DNA of 19,996 nt, taken from contig DATGIN010000285.1 in assembly GCA_035295705.1 (NCBI GenBank), forward strand, positions 1-19,996, read 5' to 3'. Positions 5,849 to 13,462 of this stretch are shown here, one piece after another (within the stretch, counting starts at the first letter, position 1; every line of letters begins with the position of its first letter). A program made the position numbers and the translations under genes. This stretch comes from Poindextera sp035295705. GTDB taxonomy: Bacteria > Pseudomonadota > Alphaproteobacteria > Caulobacterales > Caulobacteraceae. A model generated the notes under the pieces. The model did no database searches. It saw only the letters and a list, made by a program, of their open reading frames with translations, and was not told the origin of the DNA.

Positions 5849-5926
5849 CTAGCGCGCGCCCTCCCTCGCCCGGCCGCCGCGGCGGTCGGTGAGAATAAGG
5901 GTCATCGCGTGTACGTCGCGGCGCAT
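5849..5926 (-). CDS. 25-residue near-leaderless upstream ORF (possible leader peptide)
   Basis: The ORF begins MRRDVHAMTLILTD and ends AREGAR; seven of its 25 residues are Arg. Its ATG lies 10 bases after the -10 box, so the transcript would start only about 3-4 bases before it. The stop lies 26 bases before the intrinsic terminator, and the GNAT gene follows. Promoter, short ORF, terminator and enzyme gene is the order of a ribosome-mediated attenuator. Translation is not proven. Confidence 0.45.
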   Translation of the reverse strand: MRRDVHAMTLILTDRRGGRAREGAR

Positions 5927-5936
5927 GATGCCTGCG

Positions 5937-5965
5937 AGCCTAGCAAAGGCGGGCGGCACGGCCAA
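5937..5965 (-). promoter_or_regulatory. promoter of the leader/GNAT transcript
   Basis: TTGGCC (5960-5965), exactly 17 bases, TAGGCT (5937-5942) on the minus strand. The -10 has the GCTA form known for the Caulobacter housekeeping sigma factor. Confidence 0.5.
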
Positions 5966-5999
5966 GCTGGCGCGGCCGCCCGCCCGTCAGAGCCCAGCG

Positions 6000-6278
6000 T
6001 CAGCGGCAGACCCAGACCTGCTGGTAGTCGAAGCCGCCCCAGTAGTTGCGGTAGGGCTGCTCCACCCAACCGCAGCGCTCATGGTAGTAGTACGGCTGGC
6101 TGTGGACGGCGGCGTCGGTCAGCGCTGCGCCGAGCACGAAACCGAACAGGCCGGCGGCCAGCGCGCCGCCGCGGTCGCCGCGGTCGCGGTCCCAATGGCC
6201 GTAAGGGGCCGCCGAGGCCGCGAGCGGCGCGGCGAGCACCGAGAGGCCGGCTGCGGCGGTCAACAGAAGCTTCTTCAC
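6000..6278 (-). CDS. small secreted glycine/tyrosine-rich protein
   Basis: 92 residues with a textbook signal peptide (M-KKLLLTAAAGLSVLAAPLA, cleavage after ASA). The mature part has an Asp/Arg-rich stretch (HWDRDRGDRGG), a Gly/Ala zipper-like segment (ALAAGLFGFVLGAALTDAAV) that may insert in a membrane, and an aromatic C-terminus with two cysteines (CGWV and VWVC) that could form a disulfide. The start is GTG 6278, because AAGGAG lies 7 bases upstream; the TTG at 6284 touches that site. It is a periplasmic or outer-membrane-associated protein of unknown role. Confidence 0.75.
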   Translation of the reverse strand: MKKLLLTAAAGLSVLAAPLAASAAPYGHWDRDRGDRGGALAAGLFGFVLGAALTDAAVHSQPYYYHERCGWVEQPYRNYWGGFDYQQVWVCR

Positions 6279-6498
6279 GTTCAATCTCCTTGGCTGCGCC
6301 CCTGGCCCGAAGCCCCCGATTGGGCCGGGTCGGGCGCTGGGAGAGGTCTTGAGGGGATCTCAGCCTCGCCCCGTCGTCGGCCGCGAGATTGCAACGGCGC
6401 GGCTGAACGCAGACGGAGGCCGCCGTTGTCGCCGGTTCATCAGGCTTGAGCGTCGATGCAGCCCGCGGCGGGTTCGCCGGCGAGGCCGCCGCGCCCCC

Positions 6499-6957
6499 TC
6501 AGCCGTCGGTGATCGACGTGCGCTCGAGCAGCGCCAGCAGGGCGCCGACGAGCGTGCGGCTGGCGGCCGGTTTGCTGACGGTCGTGACATGCGGCCACTT
6601 CAGCCGCTCGGGATCCGAGGCGGCCTGGCCGCTGTAGAACAGGAAAGGCACGCCGCGTTGGCAGAGCGCGCGCGCAGCGCGGTCGGCGGAATGGCGGCCC
6701 AGCCGCAAGTCGAGCACGGCCGCATCCAGCGGCTCTGCGTTGGAAAGCTCGAGCGCTTCCTCGAGCGTGCTCGCCGGACCGACGACCTCCGCGCCCGCGG
6801 CCTCGAGGGCGTCCTGCACGTCCATTGCGATGACCAGTTCGTCCTCGGCGACGAGGATGCGCTTTCCGCCCAATGGCGCCGCCCCGCGCGCGGCGTGGGC
6901 GGCTCGGATCAGGCGGTCGTCTCGCTGTCTGGAGGGAGAGGGACCTCGATCTCGCAT
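6499..6957 (-). CDS. single-domain response regulator (receiver only)
   Basis: The receiver domain is complete: acidic pair in KRILVAEDE, phospho-acceptor Asp in AAVLDLRLG, Ser in FLFYSGQA and Lys in TVSKPA. There is no output domain, so it should signal by protein contact or phosphotransfer. It follows the CheB-CheR-HWE kinase. The ATG at 6957 gives 152 residues and overlaps the kinase 3' end by 49 bases but has no clear ribosome binding site. A TTG just before GGKRILV would give a compact receiver of about 123 residues and is an equal option. The kinase is the likely phosphodonor. Confidence 0.85.
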   Translation of the reverse strand: MRDRGPSPSRQRDDRLIRAAHAARGAAPLGGKRILVAEDELVIAMDVQDALEAAGAEVVGPASTLEEALELSNAEPLDAAVLDLRLGRHSADRAARALCQRGVPFLFYSGQAASDPERLKWPHVTTVSKPAASRTLVGALLALLERTSITDG

Positions 6958-9900
6958 GTGACGCCGTCCTTCTCGAACGCGTGCCGGACGTTAGCGCCTG
7001 GCAAGCCATGGCGAATCAGCCGGCTGCCGAACCCTGAGGTCGGCTTCGGGCGGACCGGAGGTCCGTCGTGTTCTTGCCAAGTAACCTTGAGCAGCGTCTC
7101 CGGGTTCCCCTCGATCGTCGTCCAGCTCAGGTCGACGTGGCCCTTCTCGTTCGAAAAGGCCCCGTACTTGACGGCGTTGGTGGCCAACTCGTGCAGCACC
7201 AGCCCCAAGGGCGTTGCGACGCTGGCCGGCAGCGACAGCGGCCCGCCGGTCAGGCGCAGGCGCCCGGGGCGATCGACCACGTGCGGGGCGAGCTGGCCCT
7301 CGATCAGGCTCTGCAGATCGGCGCCCCGCCAGTCGGACGCGACGAGCAGATTTTGCGACTCCGCCAGCGCGGCCAGGCGGCCGTCGACGCGTTCGAGGAA
7401 GTCGTCGCGCGCGCCGGCCCGCCAGGTCTGGTGCACCACCCCCTGCACGACGGTCAGGATGTTCTTCACCCGATGCGTCAGCTCGTCGAGCAGCAGCCTC
7501 TGCCGCTCGTCGCGGGCGCGCAGCGCCTCCTCCATCCCTCGCCGTTCGGTGACGTCCAGGAAGGTGACGACCACGCCGTCGATCTTGTCGTCGACCGTGC
7601 GGTAGGGCCGGAAGCGGGCCAGGTACCAGCGGCCGGTGCGGCTGCCGACTTCCCTCTCGATCGGCGTCAGTTCCTTCAGCACCGTCTGCGCGTCGTCCGC
7701 CAGCGTGTCGTAGTCGAGCTGGTGGGCGAAGTCGGTGATCGGCCTTCCGATGTCGCCAGGCGTGATCGAGAACAGTTCCCCGAGCTTCGGCGTGAAGCGG
7801 TTGATCCGCAGGGCGGAGTCGAGGAACAGGGTCCCGAAGTCCATGGCCGCCATGAGGTTGTGCAGGTCGCTGTTGGCGCGCGAGACGCTGTCGAGCTTGA
7901 ACTTCAGCTCGCTGTTGACGGTCTGCAGCTCCTCGTTGATCGACTGCAGCTCCTCCCTGCTGGTCTCCAGCTCCTCCGCGGTCGAGCGATACTCTTCGTT
8001 GATCGACTGCAGCTCTTCGTTCGCGGCCCGCAGCTCTTCATTGGCCGCCTCGGCCTCCTCACGCGTGGTCCTCAGCCGACTCTGGGCCAGCTCAAGGTCC
8101 TGCTTAAGCCGCTCGACCGTCCCGTCGGCGGCCGCGCTCGCGTCTGCGCCGCCGGCCACGCCCTCGTCTTCCAGAAAGAGCACGAGCGCCTCGCTGCGCT
8201 CGCGGCCGGCCTCGCCGAGCTCGACCGGCTTGACCTGCAGCAGCACCCGCCTGGCCGAGCCGTTGAAGCGCACGTCGATCGGCCCGGTGAGCACCGTCTC
8301 CCCACGGCCGAAGGCGCGGTTCAGCGCGCCGCGCAGGTCGAAGCGCAGCTCCTGGCGCACCAGCTCGGTGATGTCGCTTGCAAGCGGGCCGCCCGGCGGT
8401 TGCAGATATCGCCCAGCGGTCTCCGACAGGTGCAGCACGCGGTGGGCGCTGTCGACCAGCACGCTCGGGGGCGCCAGCCGCTCGAGCGACTCCCGGTGCG
8501 CCGTCGGAGCGCCTCGCGTGGTCGCCTGGGCGGCGGACGCCATGACGGCCTGGTCGCCGGGCCAAAACCCGGCCAGTCGGGGGACGACGGGAGGTCCGTC
8601 ATGCGCGCGTCCCGTCGACTGATAGATGCGCGCGTCCCGGTCGATCAGCCGGAAGATGGAGTCGCGCGTTTCGGCCGTTTCCGACGAGCCCAGGAACAGG
8701 TAGCCGTGATCCTCGAGCCCGTAGTGGAGCGTCGCCAACACCTGCTGTTGCAGCTCGCGGTCGAGATAGATCAGCAGGTTGCGACAGGAGATCAGGTCCA
8801 GCCTGGAGAACGGCGGGTCCTTCAGCAGGCTGTGGTTGGTGAACAGCACGGTGTCGCGCAGCTCGCGCTTGATCCGGTAGAACGCCTCTTCGCGATTGAA
8901 GAAGCGGCGCAGCCTCGCCTCCCCGACATCGGCCTCGATCGCCGCCGGATAGCGCCCGTCGCGCGCCGTCGCGAGCGCGCGTGCGTCCATATCGGAGCCG
9001 AAGACCTGGATTTCGGGCCGGATGTCGTGACGAGCCGCCTCCTCGAGCAGGAGCATGGTGAGCGAGTAGGCCTCCTCGCCGGTGGCGCAGCCCGGAACCC
9101 ATACGCGGATGGCGTCGTCGGGGAGCTTGGCCTTGAACAGCTCGGGGATGACGAGCTTGGCGAGCGTGTCGAACGCTTTGGGGTCGCGGAAGAAGGTCGT
9201 GACCGAAATCAGCAGGTCGCCGAGCAGCGCCTGGGCCTCGTCCGAGGTCTCACGCAGGAACTTGGCGTAGTCTTCGAGCGTCTCCCGCCGCGCCACCTGC
9301 ATGCGGCGAATGAGCCGCCGCAGAATCGTCGAGCGCTTGTAGTTGGTGAAGTCGTGGCCGGTGCGCGCCCGCACGTAGCTCAGGATGTGGCGCAGCGCTT
9401 CGTCCTGGGCGCTCCCCGCCTCCGCGCTCGTCACGTGCGCCTTGACCTTGATCAGCTCGACCAGCTGCGCCGCCAGCGCCCGGATCGGCAGCACGAAGTC
9501 GGCGACGCCCGTCGCGATGGCGCTGCGCGGCATCGAGGCGTACTCGGCCTGTTCCGGATCCTGCACCAGGATGATGCCGCCGGCCTCCTTGACCGCCTTG
9601 ACCCCCAGCGAGCCGTCGGCCCCGGCCCCGGTCATGACGACGGCGAAGCCGTCGCCGTGCTGCTCGGCGAGCGAGCGGAAGAAGTCGTCGATCGGCGAGC
9701 GCCGCCCGTGCGGCGCGTCGAACGGCTCGGCCCAGATCTCGTCCTCTGATATGCGCAGCCGGCGATCGGGCGGGATGACGTAGACGCAGTTCGGCTTCAG
9801 AGCGGAAGGCCGTGTGACCTGAACGACGGGCATGTGCGCGCGCGTGGCCAGAATCTGCGGCAGCTCGCTGTGCGCCTCAGGATCCAGATGCACGATGACG

Positions 9901-10055
9901 ACGTAGGCCGCGCCGGCGTCCGGCGGCAGCGCCTCGAACAAGGTCCGCAGTGCAAGCACGCCGCCCGCTGACGCCCCGATTCCCACCACCGGGGTGGCTG
10001 TAGACGCTGCCGATACCGCTTCCGCCCGCCCTGCCGCCCGCGCCTTGCGCGCCAT
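6909..10055 (-). CDS. CheB-CheR-PAS-HWE hybrid sensor histidine kinase
   Basis: 1048 residues. (1) A CheB methylesterase domain without its receiver (about 20-200): Ser in GIGASAGG, His in VIVHLDPEAH, Asp in MTGAGADGSLG. (2) A CheR methyltransferase (about 210-480): RTGHDFTNYKRSTILRRL, the SAM site VWVPGCATGEEAYSLTML, then DLISCRNLLIYLD. (3) A PAS-like linker. (4) A long coiled coil of repeated EEL-Q-SINEE units (about 640-730). (5) A PAS domain ending VVTFLDVTERR. (6) An HWE kinase: phospho-His in LLDELTHRVKNILTVVQ, N box LHELATNAVKYG, and the HWE motif VTWQEHDGPPV. All catalytic residues seem present. No membrane span is present. The start ATG 10055 has GAGG 9 bases upstream. It likely pairs with the receiver at 6499-6957. 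Confidence 0.93.
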   Translation of the reverse strand: MARKARAAGRAEAVSAASTATPVVGIGASAGGVLALRTLFEALPPDAGAAYVVIVHLDPEAHSELPQILATRAHMPVVQVTRPSALKPNCVYVIPPDRRLRISEDEIWAEPFDAPHGRRSPIDDFFRSLAEQHGDGFAVVMTGAGADGSLGVKAVKEAGGIILVQDPEQAEYASMPRSAIATGVADFVLPIRALAAQLVELIKVKAHVTSAEAGSAQDEALRHILSYVRARTGHDFTNYKRSTILRRLIRRMQVARRETLEDYAKFLRETSDEAQALLGDLLISVTTFFRDPKAFDTLAKLVIPELFKAKLPDDAIRVWVPGCATGEEAYSLTMLLLEEAARHDIRPEIQVFGSDMDARALATARDGRYPAAIEADVGEARLRRFFNREEAFYRIKRELRDTVLFTNHSLLKDPPFSRLDLISCRNLLIYLDRELQQQVLATLHYGLEDHGYLFLGSSETAETRDSIFRLIDRDARIYQSTGRAHDGPPVVPRLAGFWPGDQAVMASAAQATTRGAPTAHRESLERLAPPSVLVDSAHRVLHLSETAGRYLQPPGGPLASDITELVRQELRFDLRGALNRAFGRGETVLTGPIDVRFNGSARRVLLQVKPVELGEAGRERSEALVLFLEDEGVAGGADASAAADGTVERLKQDLELAQSRLRTTREEAEAANEELRAANEELQSINEEYRSTAEELETSREELQSINEELQTVNSELKFKLDSVSRANSDLHNLMAAMDFGTLFLDSALRINRFTPKLGELFSITPGDIGRPITDFAHQLDYDTLADDAQTVLKELTPIEREVGSRTGRWYLARFRPYRTVDDKIDGVVVTFLDVTERRGMEEALRARDERQRLLLDELTHRVKNILTVVQGVVHQTWRAGARDDFLERVDGRLAALAESQNLLVASDWRGADLQSLIEGQLAPHVVDRPGRLRLTGGPLSLPASVATPLGLVLHELATNAVKYGAFSNEKGHVDLSWTTIEGNPETLLKVTWQEHDGPPVRPKPTSGFGSRLIRHGLPGANVRHAFEKDGVTCEIEVPLPPDSETTA

Positions 10056-10187
10056 TTCCTCAAGCCTCGCGATCGGCCAACGGCGCGCCCGCGCGCGCCC
10101 CGGGGCCGCGGCATTGTCCGCCGGATGACCGGGAACGCAAGCTGTGGGCTCTTGCCGCCACCACCCAAGTCCAAGGAGGGCGTCCCG

Positions 10188-10577
10188 CTAGTCCCCCATA
10201 AGCTTGAGGGTGCGGTGGATGGCCAGGAGCATGTCGCGCGCCTCCGCAATGCCCTCCCTGATCTGGGCGCTGATCAGCGCCCGCTGGCGCAGCTCCTCGC
10301 GCAGCTTTGCGCGCAGGTCGCCGAGATCGACCCACGGCCTGGAAGGCAGGTTGATCGCCTCCCGAAACGGCAGGTCGATGACCGGGCCCAGCCTCTCGTC
10401 GCAAATCTCGAACGCCAGGCCGGTCGGATCCTCGCCGCGCCCGACCATCTCGGCGCTGATCTCCAGCGCGGCGCGGCTCGCCTCGAGGTAGGCATCGTCC
10501 GCGGTTTCGAATTCGCAGCCGACCCCGTCGTCGCTGCGCTCCCTGGGGCCACGGAGGTGGAAGAAGTAGCGGGTCAG
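10188..10577 (-). CDS. DUF6894-like protein with apparent CTG start
   Basis: 129 residues. The N-terminus (M)TRYFFHLRGPRERSDDGVGC followed by EFETADDAYLEASRAALEI is the DUF6894 pattern (RYFFHLR, D..G, then an Ala-rich helix). The C-terminal half is a long charged helix (LRAKLREELRQRALISAQIR). No ATG, GTG or TTG is available in frame near the conserved start. A CTG at 10575-10577 has GGAGG 6 bases upstream and overlaps the TGA of the Crp/Fnr gene as CTGA. Family N-termini begin with Met at this place, so CTG initiation is the best reading. Function is unknown; it is coupled to a regulator and lies before the CheB-CheR kinase. Confidence 0.75.
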   Translation of the reverse strand: MTRYFFHLRGPRERSDDGVGCEFETADDAYLEASRAALEISAEMVGRGEDPTGLAFEICDERLGPVIDLPFREAINLPSRPWVDLGDLRAKLREELRQRALISAQIREGIAEARDMLLAIHRTLKLMGD

Positions 10578-11308
10578 AGGCCGCCTCCAAGATAGGTCGG
10601 GTCGAAATCGGCCGTGGCCACGAGCTTGGCCCGATCGCGGATCGCCAGGCGTCCGCGCGCCAGGTCGATCAGCCCTTCGGCCCGCAACTGTTGCAGAACC
10701 CGGTTCACGTGCACCGCCGAAAGGCCGAGCAGATCGGCGAGCTCGACCTGGGTGAGGGGGAAGTCGACGACTTCCTTCAGCCCGTCGCCGTGGCTGAAGC
10801 GGGCGGCGATCTCGCAGATGAGGTGCGCCGTGCGCGCCAGCGCCTGCCGGCGGCCCAGCCCCAACAGCCATTCCTGCACGAGTGCGCGCTCGCGGGCCAT
10901 CGCGCGCCAGAGCGACCAGCCGATCTCCGGATGCGCATCGATGGCGTCGGAAAAGGCGGCGTGCTCGATCTGCGCCACCCGCAACGGCGTGATGGCCCCG
11001 ACCGCGGCGCTGGCGCGGCCGAGCAGGAACGCATCGATGTCGAGCATGTCGCCTGGCACGAAGAGCGCCAGGGTCTGCTGACCCGCGCGGGCCAGGCCGC
11101 GGTAACACTTCGCCACCCCCTGGCAGAGGATTGTGACGTTGGCGGTGCGCTCGCCCTCCGCGAGCAGCTGGCGGCCGCGCGGCACGGACGTGAGCCCCTT
11201 CACGCCGGCGGCCAGGCGGGCGAGGGCGGCCGGCGACGTCGCGAAGCGGCGCAGCGCCGCTTCGACCAGCGCCTCATCGTCCGCCCGGATCTTGAGGCCG
11301 TCGGCCAT
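10574..11308 (-). CDS. Crp/Fnr family transcriptional regulator
   Basis: 244 residues. The cNMP-like beta-roll spans about 35-140 (SVPRGRQLLAEGERTANVTI, LFVPGDMLDIDAFLLG). A dimerisation helix is followed by a winged helix (LTQVELADLLGLSAVHVNRV, LRAEGLIDLARGRL). It has no FNR-type Cys cluster; two Cys at ILCQG and LICEI are isolated. ATG 11308 is chosen because AAGGTGA lies just upstream; a TTG at 11332 is less likely. The stop overlaps the CTG start of the DUF6894-like gene. Not the same subgroup as the Crp/Fnr at 1432, which differs in the beta-roll. Confidence 0.9.
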   Translation of the reverse strand: MADGLKIRADDEALVEAALRRFATSPAALARLAAGVKGLTSVPRGRQLLAEGERTANVTILCQGVAKCYRGLARAGQQTLALFVPGDMLDIDAFLLGRASAAVGAITPLRVAQIEHAAFSDAIDAHPEIGWSLWRAMARERALVQEWLLGLGRRQALARTAHLICEIAARFSHGDGLKEVVDFPLTQVELADLLGLSAVHVNRVLQQLRAEGLIDLARGRLAIRDRAKLVATADFDPTYLGGGL

Positions 11309-11429
11309 GCCGTCACCTTGGAACCGCCGCAAATGATGCGCTTACCCCGCGGTAGCCACAAGCTGTGTCGGGGGGTTCGGGATGCGAGGCGCCGGACCCT
11401 CGGACCTTGGGGGGACAGATCGGCGGCGT

Positions 11430-11585
11430 TCACGGCCGCGACCTCTGCTCGACGAGCTTGGCCAGTTCGCGCCAGCTCCGCGCGATCCGACGCCACTGTT
11501 CCTGGATGTGCGGCGTCGCGGCCTCGCGGGCGCGCGCCTCGGCGAGCTCGGCCTCCTTCAGGTAGCGGGCGACGGCGGGGTCCAT
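11430..11585 (-). CDS. 51-residue helical protein of a widespread unnamed type
   Basis: The product begins MDPAVARYLKEAELAEARAR and continues EAATPHIQEQWRRIARSWRE, then LAKLVEQ. The W..IA..W..LA spacing occurs in many short alphaproteobacterial helical proteins without a known function. It has no membrane segment. The start ATG 11585 has only a weak ribosome binding site (GGCGAG), and other ATGs lie close by in other frames. The reading frame is well conserved in character, being one long amphipathic helix pair. It lies alone between two signalling genes. Confidence 0.6.
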   Translation of the reverse strand: MDPAVARYLKEAELAEARAREAATPHIQEQWRRIARSWRELAKLVEQRSRP

Positions 11586-11651
11586 CTCGCCATAGAACGG
11601 CCATGGTCCCGGCCACGCTTCTTAACAGATGTTGGGCTGGGCCCGACAACG

Positions 11652-11680
11652 TTGCCAGTGAGCCCGTATCGACGCTAGAC
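11652..11680 (+). promoter_or_regulatory. promoter of the PAS-HWE kinase gene
   Basis: TTGCCA (11652-11657), 17 bases, CTAGAC (11675-11680) with a preceding G. This is the GCTA-type -10 of the Caulobacter housekeeping sigma factor and implies a leader of about 38 bases. Confidence 0.6.
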
Positions 11681-11724
11681 AGGCCCCATCGAGGGGGCGC
11701 TCGAGGGGAAGCCGGGAGCGCTCG

Positions 11725-12741
11725 ATGCCGGACATTCAATCGGTCGCTCCGGACTTTCGGGCTGTCTTCGAATCCACCCCGCGGCCGATGCTGCTGCTCG
11801 CCGCCGATCCGCCGCGCTACACGATCCTGGCGGTCAACAAGGCCCATGCGCAGGCGTTCAACACGACCCCCGCCTCCCTCATCGGCCGTGGGGTGCTCGA
11901 GGTCTTCGGCAGCCACCCGCCCCCGCAGGTCCAGGCGTTCATGGATGCGATCCGCACGTCCATGGAGCGCGTGCTGGAGACCGGCCGCGCGCATCAGATG
12001 CAGACCCGCCCTTATCCGGTGCGCACCGCGGAGGGGAAAACCGAGGAGCGCTTCTGGTCGGCAGTCAACGCGCCCGTTCGCGACGCCAGCGGCCGCATCA
12101 TCCACATCGTCGACGCCGTCCAGGACGTGACCGGCGAGGTGCTCGAACGCCGCAGCGAAGACGCGCGCAAGCTCTTGATGCGCGAGGTCGACCACCGGGC
12201 GCGCAATACGCTGACGGTCGTTCAGTCGCTGCTGCGCCTGGCGCATGCGGAGTCGATCGATGCGTTCCGGGGCGTGCTCGAGGGGCGCATCATGGCGCTC
12301 GCCCGCGCCCAGACAGTGCTGGCCAATCTGCGCTGGGAGGGCGGCTCCCTTGCGGAGCTGATCGAGGGCGAGCTCTCGATGATCGAGCCTAGCCGGTTAC
12401 GCATCGAGGGCCCGACCGTCATGCTGCCGGCCGCTTTCGTGCAGCCGATGAGCATGCTGGTGCACGAACTCGCCACCAACGCGCTGAAGCACGGCGCTCT
12501 GTCGGGCTGCGGCGGCCGCCTTGCCGTCGAATGGAACGTCGCGCCGGAGGCGGACTTGACGCTGACCTGGGCCGAGGAGTGCGGCTCGGCGGTCTCGCCG
12601 CCCACGCGCGAGGGCTTCGGCTACCAGCTCATCGGCCAGCTGGCCCAGCAGATGTCCTGTCGGATCGAACGGGCTTGGAGCCCGAGCGGCCTCACCGCCC
12701 AGCTCAAGGTCAGCCTGCCCCCGGCAGGCGTCGCGGAGTAG
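11725..12741 (+). CDS. PAS-domain HWE-family sensor histidine kinase
   Basis: 338 residues with no membrane span. The PAS domain (about 8-140) runs from FRAVFESTPRPMLLLAADPP to HIVDAVQDVTGEV. The HWE kinase follows (about 150-335): phospho-His in REVDHRARNTLTVVQSLL, N box LVHELATNALKHGALSG, HWE motif LTWAEECGSAV, and G box GFGYQLIGQLA. It is soluble, so it should sense an internal signal through PAS; the ligand is not evident. GGGAG lies 7 bases before the ATG. The receiver gene 83 bases downstream on the same strand is its likely partner. Confidence 0.92.
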   Translation: MPDIQSVAPDFRAVFESTPRPMLLLAADPPRYTILAVNKAHAQAFNTTPASLIGRGVLEVFGSHPPPQVQAFMDAIRTSMERVLETGRAHQMQTRPYPVRTAEGKTEERFWSAVNAPVRDASGRIIHIVDAVQDVTGEVLERRSEDARKLLMREVDHRARNTLTVVQSLLRLAHAESIDAFRGVLEGRIMALARAQTVLANLRWEGGSLAELIEGELSMIEPSRLRIEGPTVMLPAAFVQPMSMLVHELATNALKHGALSGCGGRLAVEWNVAPEADLTLTWAEECGSAVSPPTREGFGYQLIGQLAQQMSCRIERAWSPSGLTAQLKVSLPPAGVAE

Positions 12742-12824
12742 GGCGGCGTGCTGGACTGCCTCGGCCTGCAATGGGGCCGCCGAATGGGGGCGGGAGCCGA
12801 GCGAACGGCCGCGAGGCTCGCCTG

Positions 12825-13166
12825 ATGCGCGCGTTACTGGTCGAAGACGAAGTCCTGATCGCCTTGCTCATCGAGGACATGCTGCGCGAGCTCGGCCACG
12901 AGGTGGTCGTCACGGCGACAGGCCTTGCCGAGGCGATCGACTACGCCGGGCGGATTGCTGTGGATTTCGCCGTGCTGGACGTCAACCTGCACGGACAGAA
13001 CAGCGCCCCGGTGGCCGAGCGGCTCAAGGCGCGCGGGATCCCGTTCGTATTTGCGACCGGATACGGCCGGGACGGAATCGAGCCCGCCTTCCGCGACCGC
13101 ATGGTGCTGACCAAGCCGTTCGCGCGCCTGGATCTCGCCGCCGCGATCGAGCGCCAGTTCCAGTAG
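12825..13166 (+). CDS. single-domain response regulator (receiver only)
   Basis: 113 residues, one receiver domain: acidic pair in RALLVEDEVL, phospho-Asp in FAVLDVNLHG, Thr in FVFATGYG, Lys in VLTKPFARL. No output domain. It follows the PAS-HWE kinase at 83 bases and is probably co-transcribed. The start at ATG 12825 puts the first strand at the N-terminus as usual for this family; the upstream open frame is a shadow. GCGAGG lies before the start. Confidence 0.92.
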   Translation: MRALLVEDEVLIALLIEDMLRELGHEVVVTATGLAEAIDYAGRIAVDFAVLDVNLHGQNSAPVAERLKARGIPFVFATGYGRDGIEPAFRDRMVLTKPFARLDLAAAIERQFQ

Positions 13167-13462
13167 CGCCATCCGCCGGACCAGCCGGCGCGGGCGCTGG
13201 CGGCGCCTTGCGGGACCGCGCGCGTGCAATGCGGCCGAATCCGGCGTCGGAGCGCACGCTGCGGCGGCGCTGCGGCCGCGCCGGCTTGTAGTCGGTGCGA
13301 AAGGGAATAGGTATCGGCGCATCGAATAATCGCCGCGGTTCGCCTGCTCAGCCTCGCTTGGTCCTGCAAGACCCTGTTCGGCCCGGCCTTCGTTCCACTC
13401 CGACCATTTGATCAGCCAGGCGACCGCCTGGCCCGGAACGGACTCTTTCCGAGAGGCACGGC
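13167..13462. other. intergenic stretch before the lpxA-like gene
   Basis: No convincing gene is present on either strand. A perfect 7-bp hairpin, GCCAGGC-GACC-GCCTGGC, lies at 13415-13432, 30 bases before the lpxA-like ATG, and could affect its translation or stability. The segment near 13300-13330 is AT-richer and may hold the promoter, but no clear -35/-10 pair is seen. Confidence 0.4.

Noticed and set aside
7068..9749. 893-codon plus-strand open frame
   Set aside because: It is the antisense of the CheB-CheR-HWE kinase. The product is His/Arg/Gln/Leu-rich with no domain, as expected from a high-GC shadow frame.
13389..13462. GGAAC element as a general-stress (EcfG) -35 site
   Set aside because: No CGTT -10 element lies 16-17 bases downstream in either orientation.
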